Shown one piece after another: positions 55,866-63,672 of a DNA stretch of 64,000 nt. The notes beneath the pieces were generated by a model. The model was not told where the DNA came from, searched no databases, and saw nothing but the letters and a program-made list of their open reading frames with translations. This stretch comes from Enterobacter sp. kpr-6 (GTDB lineage Bacteria > Pseudomonadota > Gammaproteobacteria > Enterobacterales > Enterobacteriaceae), in contig NZ_FOYH01000001.1 in assembly GCF_900116015.1 (NCBI RefSeq), positions 124,001-188,000 of the forward strand, in the 5' to 3' direction. The stretch's first letter is position 1; each line of letters opens with the position of its first letter. The position numbers were made by a program, and so were the translations under genes.

Positions 55866-57251
55866 ATGAGCCCGGAAACCGCGCTGTGGCTGGCGCGCAG
55901 CCAGTTCGCCTTTACCATCGGCTTTCATATCGTGCTGGCGGCGTTCACCATCGGCCTGGCACAGTTCCTGATGCTGCTGGAAGGGATGTGGCTGTGGCGT
56001 AAACAGCAGGTCTGGCTCAGCCTCTGGCGCTACTGGAGCAAAGTCTTTGCGCTCAACGTGGCGATGGGCGTGGTCACCGGCGTGGTGATGGAGTTTTCTT
56101 TTGGCACCAACTGGAGCGGGCTGTCCAGCCGTACGGGAGCGGTGCTCGGGCCGATGCTCTACATGGAAGTGCTGGTGGCCTTTTTTCTTGAAGCCGGATT
56201 TATGGGGGTGATGCTGTTCGGCATGGGAAGAGTGCGCCCGTGGGTGCATTTTCTCTCTACCTGCGTCGTGGCGCTCGGATCGCTGTTCAGCGCCTTCTGG
56301 ATCCTGGCAGCTAACTCATGGATGCAGACGCCGGACGGCTACGCGCTGGGCGCAGACGGGCGCTTTGTGCCTGTCGACTGGTGGGCGGCGATTTTCAATC
56401 CCTCTTTTCCGTGGCGGATGGCGCACATGGTGACCGCCGCCATGCTCGGCACCGCCTGCCTGGTGGCGGGCTGCGGCGCGTGGCATTTGCTGCGTGATGC
56501 GCGTCATCCGGCGGCGCGAAAGATGTTTTCACTCGCCATGTGGCTGCTGCTGGTGATGGCCCCGGTGCAGGTCGTTCTCGGCGATCTGCATGGCGAAAAC
56601 ACCCGCGACCACCAGCCGGTCAAGCTGGCGGCGATAGAAGGCAACTGGGACCCGCCGCCGCCGGGTGAAGGGGAGCCGCTGCGACTGTTTGCGATCCCCG
56701 ATATGAGCGCGCGGCGCAATCTGTATGAGGTGGCGATCCCTGACGTTGGCTCGCTCTACCTGCGCCATAATCTGCACGGAACCATTCACAGTCTTAATCA
56801 ATATCCACAGGACGAACTGCCCTGGGTGCCGCTGGTGTTCTGGTCTTTTCGGCTGATGGTTGGCCTGGGTCTGCTGATGGTGGTGGCGGGCGTCGCCGGG
56901 CTGGTGCTGCGTCTGCGCCGACGCCTCTGGCACGCGCGCTGGCTTCACCGGCTGATGGTGCTGATGGCCCCGGCGGGGTTTATCGCCATGCTCGCAGGGT
57001 GGGTCGTTACCGAGGCCGGACGCCAGCCGTGGACGGTTTATGGCCTTGTGCGCACGGCGGAAAGCGCGTCGCCGGTTGCGCCCGGTCTGCTGCTCGGCTC
57101 CTTTATCATTATTGTGACGGTGTGCTGCGCCCTGTTCGCCATCGGGCTGTGGTGCCTGCTGCGACTGCTCTGGCGTCCGCCGCAGCCGGATGAAGAGGGG
57201 CCGGTGCCGGACGTGGCGCGGCGCACGGAAGGAGGGCAGGGCAATGAATGA
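55866..57251 (+). CDS. bd-type quinol oxidase subunit I, CIO type
   Basis: 461 residues from MSPETALWLARSQFAFTIG at 55866, one base after the DUF1641 stop. Haem ligands match CydA: H21 (near N-terminus), H187 in WRMAHMVTAAM and a Met in the late helices; E101 and E109 line the proton path. The GRQPWTVYG motif is present. The long C-terminal Q-loop insertion is missing, which places it in the cyanide-insensitive (CIO) short-loop group. It oxidises quinol and reduces O2 to water. A 19-residue upstream extension was rejected. Confidence 0.87.
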   Translation: MSPETALWLARSQFAFTIGFHIVLAAFTIGLAQFLMLLEGMWLWRKQQVWLSLWRYWSKVFALNVAMGVVTGVVMEFSFGTNWSGLSSRTGAVLGPMLYMEVLVAFFLEAGFMGVMLFGMGRVRPWVHFLSTCVVALGSLFSAFWILAANSWMQTPDGYALGADGRFVPVDWWAAIFNPSFPWRMAHMVTAAMLGTACLVAGCGAWHLLRDARHPAARKMFSLAMWLLLVMAPVQVVLGDLHGENTRDHQPVKLAAIEGNWDPPPPGEGEPLRLFAIPDMSARRNLYEVAIPDVGSLYLRHNLHGTIHSLNQYPQDELPWVPLVFWSFRLMVGLGLLMVVAGVAGLVLRLRRRLWHARWLHRLMVLMAPAGFIAMLAGWVVTEAGRQPWTVYGLVRTAESASPVAPGLLLGSFIIIVTVCCALFAIGLWCLLRLLWRPPQPDEEGPVPDVARRTEGGQGNE

Positions 57252-58227
57252 GTTTCTGGGGCAGTCCTGGCTTGAGGCGCTGTCGGCAGCGGCGCTGGTG
57301 CTGAGTCTGTGGATTTACGTGCTGCTCGACGGTACGGATTTGGGCGCGGGGATGCTGTCTGGACTTGAGCGCGATGAAACGTCCCGGCAACGCATTCATT
57401 TGTCGTTACTGCCGGTCTGGGACGGCAACGAAACCTGGCTGGTGCTGGCGGCAGGGGGCCTGCTCGGGCTGTTTCCGCTCGCCTACGCCATTATTTTCAG
57501 CGCCCTGTATGTGCCGGTTTTCGCGATGCTGCTGGCGCTGATCGTCCGGGGGATGGCGATTGAGTACCGTCCCAACGCGCCGCGACTTTTTGATCCGATG
57601 CTGTGGGGCGGATCGCTGGTCGCCAGTCTGTCGCAGGGGATCATCATGGGCAGCCTGATTGCGGGCATTCCCAACGACGGCCAGCAATTTACCGGCACCG
57701 GCTGGGAATGGTTTAGCCCGTTCCCGCTGTTCTGCGGCGTCGCGCTGATCGCAGGGTACTGTTTAATGGGCGCGGGCTGGCTGAACTGGCGCTGCACGGG
57801 CGGGCAGGAAGAACGCGCGCGCCGCGCTATTCCGGGCCTGTTGGTGCTCACCGCGCTGATGCTGGCGGGCGTGTTGCTCTGGACCGCCTCTATGCAGGAA
57901 AGCTGGCGGCAACATTTGCTGAACATATGGCTTTGGCTGCCGCTGACGGGCATTGCGCTCGTGGGCATTCTTGCGCTGTGGGTGGGCCTCGCCAGACGCT
58001 ACGCTTTCCTGCCGCTGGCGGCGATACTGGTGCTGGTCAGTTGCGCGTTTGGCGCGCTGGTATTTACCCTGTTTCCGTTTATCGTGCCGGATAACATTCT
58101 CATCCGTCAGGCCGCTGCGCCGCCTGCGACGCAGCGTTTTCTGCTGGTGAGTTTCGGCTTACTGGTGCCGATCACGCTGATTTACAACACCTGGGGATTC
58201 CGGGTCTTTAGCGGAAAAATTCATTAG
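57244..58227 (+). CDS. bd-type quinol oxidase subunit II, CIO type
   Basis: 327 residues, about eight or nine helices. CydB motifs are clear near the N-terminus: LLDGTDLGAGML and PVWDGNETWLVLAAGGLLG. The ATG lies inside the end of subunit I (8-base overlap), after a GGAGGGCAG ribosome site. Second subunit of the oxidase; no CydX-like small ORF was seen after it. Confidence 0.87.
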   Translation: MNEFLGQSWLEALSAAALVLSLWIYVLLDGTDLGAGMLSGLERDETSRQRIHLSLLPVWDGNETWLVLAAGGLLGLFPLAYAIIFSALYVPVFAMLLALIVRGMAIEYRPNAPRLFDPMLWGGSLVASLSQGIIMGSLIAGIPNDGQQFTGTGWEWFSPFPLFCGVALIAGYCLMGAGWLNWRCTGGQEERARRAIPGLLVLTALMLAGVLLWTASMQESWRQHLLNIWLWLPLTGIALVGILALWVGLARRYAFLPLAAILVLVSCAFGALVFTLFPFIVPDNILIRQAAAPPATQRFLLVSFGLLVPITLIYNTWGFRVFSGKIH

Positions 58228-58251
58228 CGCCCGGCATCACCGGGCGGGGCG
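58228..58251. repeat. short palindrome between subunit II and the ThDP enzyme
   Basis: CGCCCGG-CATCA-CCGGGCG hairpin (58229-58247) between the convergent genes; REP-like, with no strong T-run. Confidence 0.6.
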
Positions 58252-60048
58252 TTATGATTTTTTGCCGGGCATGATCCCTTTCACGATCTGGCTGGCGGTG
58301 TCAGCAACGATTTTCCCGGCGGAGCGATCGCCTTTGGCCATCGACGCCATAAACGCTTTCGCCTGTTTCAGCGTGATGTGCGGCGGCAACGGCGCGACTT
58401 CCGGGTCAGTTTTCACTTCCAGCACGACCGGGCGATCGGATGACAGCGCTTCCTGCCAGGCGCTCTGCAACTGCTCCGGATCGTCAACGAAAATACCTTT
58501 CAGTCCCAGCGATTCCGCGAACCCGGCGTAGCTGAAGTCAGGGATATCCTGGGTAGCTTCGAAACGGGGATTGCCCTCCATCACCCGCTGCTCCCAGGTA
58601 ACCTGATTCAGATCCTGGTTATTGAACACGCAGACGATGAGCGTCGGATCGCTCCATCCTTTCCAGTATTTCTGAATGGTGATTAGCTCCGCCATGTTGT
58701 TCATCTGCATCGCTCCGTCGCCCACCAGCGCCACCACCGGTTTTTGCGGGTAAGCGAATTTGGCGGCGATGGCGTAGGGCACGGCCGCGCCCATGCAGGC
58801 CAGGCCACCGGAGAGCGAGGCGCGCTGGCCCTGCTTAACTTTATAATCGCGGGCGAACCAGTTGGCGCAGGAACCGGAATCGGAAGTGACGATGGCGTCA
58901 TCCGGCAACAGCGGTGACATTTCCCAGACCACCCGCTGCGGATTGACGGGTTTGGCCGCAGCGTGCGCGCGATCGTCAAGCGTCTGCCACCACTCCTTCA
59001 CCCCTTTGGCGATCTCTTCCTGCCAGCCACGATCGGTTTTTTGCGTAAGCAGCGGGATCAGCGCCCGCAGGGTTTCTGCGGCGTCGCCGTGCAGATTGAC
59101 TTCCACCGGGTAGCGCAGCCCCAGCATCGCCGGATCGATATCCACCTGCACGGCACGCGCCTGGCCCTCTTTCGGCAGAAATTCGGTCCACGGGAAGCCG
59201 GTGCCAATCATCAGCAGGGTGTCGCAGTTCATCATCATGTCGTAAGAGGGTTTGGTGCCGAGCAGACCAATCGCCCCGGTAATAAAAGGCGCGTCATCGG
59301 GCAGCACATCTTTTCCCAGCAGCGCTTTGGCGACGCCCGCACCCAGTATGTTAGCCAGTTGCACCACTTCCAGCGCCGCGCCGCGTGCGCCTGCGCCCAC
59401 GAGGACCGCCACTTTCTTCCCGGCGTTAAGCACATCGGCCGCTCTTTGCAGATCGGCGTCATAAGGTACGATTTTTGGCCGCTGATAGCCGGGACCGGAG
59501 TGGGTAAAGCCGTGGGTATGCGGCGGCTCCTCCCAGGGTTCATCCTGAATGTCTTTGGGCAGCACCAGCACCGTTACGCCATTTTGCGCCACGGCGATGC
59601 GTACACCGCGATCCACCAGATGCCGTAATTGCGCGGGCGAAGCCGCCTCCTGCACAAAGTTCGCCACGTCAGCGAATACCCGGTCGAGGTTTAATTCCTG
59701 CTGGTAGCTCGCGCCACGTGCGGTGACTTCCGCCTGTCCGGTAATCGCCAGCACCGGCGCGTGGTCCATTTTTGCGTCATACAACCCGGTCAGCAGATGC
59801 GTGGCTCCCGGTCCGCCGGTGGACAGACACACCCCCAGCTCGCCGGTAAATTTGGCATGGCCTGCCGCCATAAACGCCGCCATCTCTTCATGGCGCACCT
59901 GAATAAATTCAATGCCATCGCCCGCTTTGTTAGCCCGTTGCAGCGCGCCGAGCACGCCGTTGATGCCATCGCCGGGATAGCCATAAATCCGGGTCACTCC
60001 CCACGCTTTCAGGCGCTCAATGAAATAATCGCTGGTCATCTTTGTCAT
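58252..60048 (-). CDS. ThDP-dependent enzyme, PoxB/YdaP-like pyruvate oxidase family
   Basis: 598 residues with the three-domain acetolactate synthase/pyruvate oxidase fold. The catalytic Glu region is VRHEEMAAFMAAGHA (E54/E55); the middle FAD/Rossmann-like domain has VLVGAGARGAALEV; the ThDP motif VGDGAMQMNNMAELITI...VFNNQDLN lies near residue 440. The C-terminus ends in IVKGIMPGKKS without an obvious lipid-binding helix as in PoxB. It may convert pyruvate to acetate and CO2, passing electrons to quinone or O2; substrate is inferred. Confidence 0.8.
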   Translation of the reverse strand: MTKMTSDYFIERLKAWGVTRIYGYPGDGINGVLGALQRANKAGDGIEFIQVRHEEMAAFMAAGHAKFTGELGVCLSTGGPGATHLLTGLYDAKMDHAPVLAITGQAEVTARGASYQQELNLDRVFADVANFVQEAASPAQLRHLVDRGVRIAVAQNGVTVLVLPKDIQDEPWEEPPHTHGFTHSGPGYQRPKIVPYDADLQRAADVLNAGKKVAVLVGAGARGAALEVVQLANILGAGVAKALLGKDVLPDDAPFITGAIGLLGTKPSYDMMMNCDTLLMIGTGFPWTEFLPKEGQARAVQVDIDPAMLGLRYPVEVNLHGDAAETLRALIPLLTQKTDRGWQEEIAKGVKEWWQTLDDRAHAAAKPVNPQRVVWEMSPLLPDDAIVTSDSGSCANWFARDYKVKQGQRASLSGGLACMGAAVPYAIAAKFAYPQKPVVALVGDGAMQMNNMAELITIQKYWKGWSDPTLIVCVFNNQDLNQVTWEQRVMEGNPRFEATQDIPDFSYAGFAESLGLKGIFVDDPEQLQSAWQEALSSDRPVVLEVKTDPEVAPLPPHITLKQAKAFMASMAKGDRSAGKIVADTASQIVKGIMPGKKS

Positions 60049-60193
60049 TGTTCTGCCTCTTGGCTGAAAAAAGTAAATGCAGCGTTAAGGATAGTTGACA
60101 TGCAATGAGTTGGTTGGGGGGAGGGATTGTTTTCTTACATTAGTAGAAACTGAAAATGGCAAAGCTAATATCAGGTGTTGGTGATTACTATAA

Positions 60194-60228
60194 AATAATG
60201 AAGGCTGAAATGGCCTTCATTATTTTCA
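60194..60228. terminator. orphan terminator-type hairpin
   Basis: 12-bp stem AATAATGAAGGC / GCCTTCATTATT with loop TGAAATG and A/T flanks. It ends no gene seen in the window, as the left gene begins here and the right genes point away. Confidence 0.65.
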
Positions 60229-60647
60229 AACAGGATGCTAATGCTCGCCGGTGTCTGATAGGTACATATCACGGCTAATGGTATTAAACATTTATAAAGT
60301 CCCGCCGTGATATTTACTTTTTTGATGAAAATAACAAATATCAATTGGCTGAGTCATAAAAATGATGGAAACCTGTATATGCCGTCATTTTTCACATCCG
60401 CAGATACGTCCTGTCTCTCCTTTTTTGTTAAAAGTATAAAATCAGACATTTCATGCAATTGATGTGATTTTGTACATGTTCAGCTCTAAGTTTAATTACT
60501 GATTTACTGCACGCCCTTCTCCCATCAGGCTTAACCGGGTTATGCAAGAAATTTCTTATAATTTAGAATGGTAATCTTTAATTGTTAAATATTTTATATG
60601 CAAAAAATTGTTACATTTTTTTAATTCCGCTCAAGCAGAAAACGTTT

Positions 60648-60664
60648 CTAGACTACCAGTCTAG
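60648..60664. promoter_or_regulatory. perfect palindrome, possible TetR-type operator
   Basis: CTAGACTACCAGTCTAG: 7-bp arms, 3-bp centre, 200 bases before the first island gene. Length and symmetry fit TetR-family operators. No regulator gene is next to it. Confidence 0.45.
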
Positions 60665-60864
60665 TGGGTTTTATCCGAATTTCTCATTTCAGGTACATGC
60701 TCGGATTTACAGTCTCAACCAGCAAATTCTGCCGGTACTGAGCCAACAGCTGCTGACTCACATGGCTGTAAGGTAATAACCCACGTCCCTGACTCTGAAA
60801 TGGAGGTAGGAAGAAGGAATAGGGCTGGAGTTTGATTAACAGGCTTATCTAAAAGGTAACAATT

Positions 60865-61506
60865 ATGGACAGCGCGAAAGAAATTGCCAGGGATATGCTT
60901 GAGGCTATTAATATCGATGGCTCTGGTTTTTGGGGGGCAATAGGAAAAGGTTTTATTTCATTTCCAGTCAGTCTTGGCTACCTGGGATATGATTTTATTG
61001 ATACTGATCATCGCAGAGATAACCTTGATGATAAATTCAGGCTGGCTCAATTGATTAAAAATGGCGTGTTTAATCCTCAGGTTATTGAGCAAATTATTAA
61101 AACCTCTCTCGAGGATTTTATTTCACGCATTCACATCGAAAAAATATCTTCTTTCGTGAAAAATGTTTCCGGTTCGTTCATGGGGAAAATGGCATTTACT
61201 GAACTAACGGGTGTGAAGCTGGGTGAAGCAATAGCATCCAGAGGTGTATCAGCCTTTTTTGCCGGAAGTTTGGCTGGCTTATTGTTATCTGTTGGTGCTG
61301 AAACATCCAGAGCAATTTATACATCAAGAGACCTCGAAGACAGAAATCCTGTTTTGCACAATAAGCTCCAACGCCTTGGTGACCTCGATCTTCTTTATTT
61401 TATTGTTGAAGATATCGTTAAGCCTTTTGAAACAGCCTGTGAGGTAGGAGACAGAAATCCTGCCGAGTTTGATAAAGTATGCGAATACTTTTTTGGAGGC
61501 TTATGA
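60865..61506 (+). CDS. uncharacterised glycine-zipper-like membrane protein
   Basis: 213 residues, not recognised. A charged N-terminal half (MDSAKEIARDMLEAINIDG) is followed by a Gly/Ala-rich hydrophobic stretch near residues 125-150 (ASRGVSAFFAGSLAGLLLSVGAE) and an acidic C-terminus. An earlier mildly hydrophobic segment is GFISFPVSLGYLGYDFI. This resembles small pore-forming effectors in layout only. ATGA overlap with the next gene means coupled translation. AT-rich. Confidence 0.6.
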   Translation: MDSAKEIARDMLEAINIDGSGFWGAIGKGFISFPVSLGYLGYDFIDTDHRRDNLDDKFRLAQLIKNGVFNPQVIEQIIKTSLEDFISRIHIEKISSFVKNVSGSFMGKMAFTELTGVKLGEAIASRGVSAFFAGSLAGLLLSVGAETSRAIYTSRDLEDRNPVLHNKLQRLGDLDLLYFIVEDIVKPFETACEVGDRNPAEFDKVCEYFFGGL

Positions 61507-61715
61507 ATATCAAGATAATTCTTCTGGTAATCATTTCCCGATTAATTCGCGGAGCGGGGATAGGGCTGGGAAGTTCTGGTATTGTATTTACTATTTGGTT
61601 TTTTTTGTTATCTTCAAGCGAATCCAGATATCTCTGGGGTATGTTTTCGATAGCAGGATTTTTTGTAGGCTATTTCATATATCGGTTTGCTTATACATAT
61701 GTTTATGATGAATAA
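61503..61715 (+). CDS. small two-helix membrane protein
   Basis: 70 residues from MNIKIILLVIISRLIRGAG, with about two membrane helices (GIVFTIWFFLLSS and LWGMFSIAGFFVGYFIYRFA) and a short cytoplasmic-type tail. The ATG overlaps the upstream stop as ATGA. Candidate immunity or partner protein for the gene before it; no family recognised. A longer start at 61479 lies inside the upstream gene and was rejected. Confidence 0.55.
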   Translation: MNIKIILLVIISRLIRGAGIGLGSSGIVFTIWFFLLSSSESRYLWGMFSIAGFFVGYFIYRFAYTYVYDE

Positions 61716-61875
61716 CGTTTTTTAGCTGAGCATCGCGCTACTGTTATAGTTGAATTGGAGTGAGTAATAGTTATTATTTTTTTTTGCGTGTTAGTGATTG
61801 AGTATTTACCTGGAAAAACAGTCAGTGCTGGCTGGGACAGAGTCCCAAAATAAAAAATAAATCACGGATATGGAA

Positions 61876-62274
61876 ATGAAAAAATTAATCTTCCTTCTGG
61901 TTTCAGGAATACTATTCACGGCACAAGCCGATGCCGCGCGTGGAAGGCAACCCTGTTCGGGTTCAAAGGGAGGCATTGCGCACTGCTCATCGGATGGACG
62001 CTTTGTCTGCAATGACGGGAGTTTGAGTCAGTCGAAGCGATTCTGTTCCGGGTATGGTTCTTCAGAGGTCAGCAACCCGGTAAAACCGTCCACTTCCACC
62101 CGCAAAACGCAGACGAAAAAGGTGACAACTGCGAAAAATAAAAAACCGCGACGTATTACAGAAAACGACGAACCGGTCAGTACGCAACCCCGTCAGCCAA
62201 CATGCACCCCGCTCTATATGGCCAACAAGCCCGGATACACCCATTTACCGATTTGCTCAGGGAACCAATATTAA
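61876..62274 (+). CDS. exported Cys-rich small protein
   Basis: About 132 residues from MKKLIFLLVSGILFTAQADA (an ATG two codons upstream at 61870 is also possible). After the signal peptide comes a Cys motif (RQPCSGSKGGIAHCSSDGRFVCNDGSLSQSKRFC), then a basic low-complexity Thr/Lys region and a C-terminal PTCTPLYMANKPGYTHLPICSGN. Cysteines suggest disulfides in the periplasm. Function unknown; similar small proteins occur on enterobacterial islands and plasmids as I recall. Confidence 0.65.
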   Translation: MKKLIFLLVSGILFTAQADAARGRQPCSGSKGGIAHCSSDGRFVCNDGSLSQSKRFCSGYGSSEVSNPVKPSTSTRKTQTKKVTTAKNKKPRRITENDEPVSTQPRQPTCTPLYMANKPGYTHLPICSGNQY

Positions 62275-62350
62275 TCTGGCATGGCAAAAAGCCCTTGCCT
62301 GTCCTTCAGATTAAATAATCAGGATTGAAATAAGAAGAGGGAAATAAAAT

Positions 62351-63595
62351 ATGGCACGAAGAAAAAAAGATGATAATGCTTCAGGTATTATTCTTGTCAT
62401 TATTGGCGTCATTGCCTGGGGCGTTTATGTCGCAGCAAGAGCACTCATCAATCTAAATGAACAATTTATTGAGTCTGTTTCAAATCCGGCAGGAATCATC
62501 ACTCTGTTCTTCGGTTTGTTAATTGCCGTTGCACTAATAATGCGGGTTTTCATTTACCGGGGTTTTCGAAAGAAAACAGCGGAGCTTGAACAGGCCGTGT
62601 CGGAGTTAGCACAGAAAGAGAAAGCCTTTGAAGAAACCGTCAGTACCGAAGTGGCTCGCGGCCTGTACCAGGAAAAGAAACAGCTTTCCGGTCAATGGGA
62701 TGAATTTCACGATGCCAAAAATAAAGCCTCCCGGGCGCTGCAGCGTATTGTGGACGCAGCGTATCAATTCAAAGTCAAAACTCTGCTTTCCGGCACCACT
62801 GTAAATAACTGGCAAAGCAAGTACGACCAGCTCAGGAAGGAGAGAGAGGCTTACGCGGCCATCAGCGAGAAAATCACCTTTCTGAAACTTGAGGATAATG
62901 CTGACTGGGAAGGCGTAAAACAGCAGTTTCTGGATAAGGTCGCCCTGCTGGAAAAGGCGCAGGAAGAAAAAGAATACCAGGCTGAGCTCAAGCGTCAGAT
63001 GCGGGAAGAAAAACAGCGTCAGGATGAACTGGACCAGCAACAGCGTGAGGCAGAGGAGGAGAAACAACGCCTTGCTGAGCAGCAGCGTCTACTGGATGAA
63101 GCCCTGCTCGCTGCTGAAGGTGCTCACAGGGAAGAGCTGGAAAGACAGCGTCTGGAGCTGGAGCAGAAAATCCAGGATGTGCATCAGCAGTATGAACGCG
63201 CCAAATCCATGGCCCAGCTTACAAAGCAGGGACATGTATATGTGATTTCAAATATTGGTTCCTTCGGTGAAAATGTCTTCAAAATCGGTATGACCCGACG
63301 GCTGGAACCGATGGAACGCGTGAAAGAACTGAGCGGGGCAGCCGTGCCGTTTGATTTTGACGTCCATGCCATGATTTCCTGTGATGATGCCCCCGCACTT
63401 GAAAAGACACTACATGACCATCTGGAACGCTACCGGATTAACCGAATTAACCTGCGTAAGGAGTTTTTCCGGGTTGAGCTCAGCAGAATTATTGATGAGG
63501 TAGAGCGTCACCATGGACAGGTTGAATATATTGCCGACCCGATGGCGCTACAGTATCTGCAGAGTCTCAAATATGCAGAGAGCGAAGCCGCATAA
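62351..63595 (+). CDS. membrane-anchored coiled-coil GIY-YIG (T5orf172) protein
   Basis: 414 residues: two N-terminal membrane helices (~12-33 IILVIIGVIAWGVYVAARAL and ~46-70 ITLFFGLLIAVALIMRVFIY), a coiled coil from ~75 to 300 (part resembling DUF4041), then a T5orf172/Mug113 GIY-YIG domain (HVYVISNIGSFGENVFKIGMTRR ... LEKTLHDHLERYRINRINLRKEFFRV). Such proteins are common in phage and defence contexts. Nuclease activity is family inference. It has a GAAGAGGGA ribosome site. Confidence 0.78.
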   Translation: MARRKKDDNASGIILVIIGVIAWGVYVAARALINLNEQFIESVSNPAGIITLFFGLLIAVALIMRVFIYRGFRKKTAELEQAVSELAQKEKAFEETVSTEVARGLYQEKKQLSGQWDEFHDAKNKASRALQRIVDAAYQFKVKTLLSGTTVNNWQSKYDQLRKEREAYAAISEKITFLKLEDNADWEGVKQQFLDKVALLEKAQEEKEYQAELKRQMREEKQRQDELDQQQREAEEEKQRLAEQQRLLDEALLAAEGAHREELERQRLELEQKIQDVHQQYERAKSMAQLTKQGHVYVISNIGSFGENVFKIGMTRRLEPMERVKELSGAAVPFDFDVHAMISCDDAPALEKTLHDHLERYRINRINLRKEFFRVELSRIIDEVERHHGQVEYIADPMALQYLQSLKYAESEAA

Positions 63596-63672
63596 CATCA
63601 TATCCTGATGTTTTGACAGCAGAGCTAATGTCGTGCTCTGCTGATGTACTGCATTTAAGTGGATAACATTGT

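Larger units (their letters stand above)
60049..60864. other. AT-rich gene-free region with hairpins
   Basis: 816 bases without a supported gene. It holds the ThDP-enzyme promoter, an orphan terminator hairpin (60194-60228) and a perfect 17-bp palindrome (60648-60664). A 64-residue open frame at 60582-60776 resembles nothing. Base composition is lower in G+C than the flanking backbone. Confidence 0.6.

Noticed and set aside
60582-60776. 64-codon open frame in the island boundary
   Set aside because: No ribosome site, low-complexity AT-rich start, and the palindrome falls inside it.
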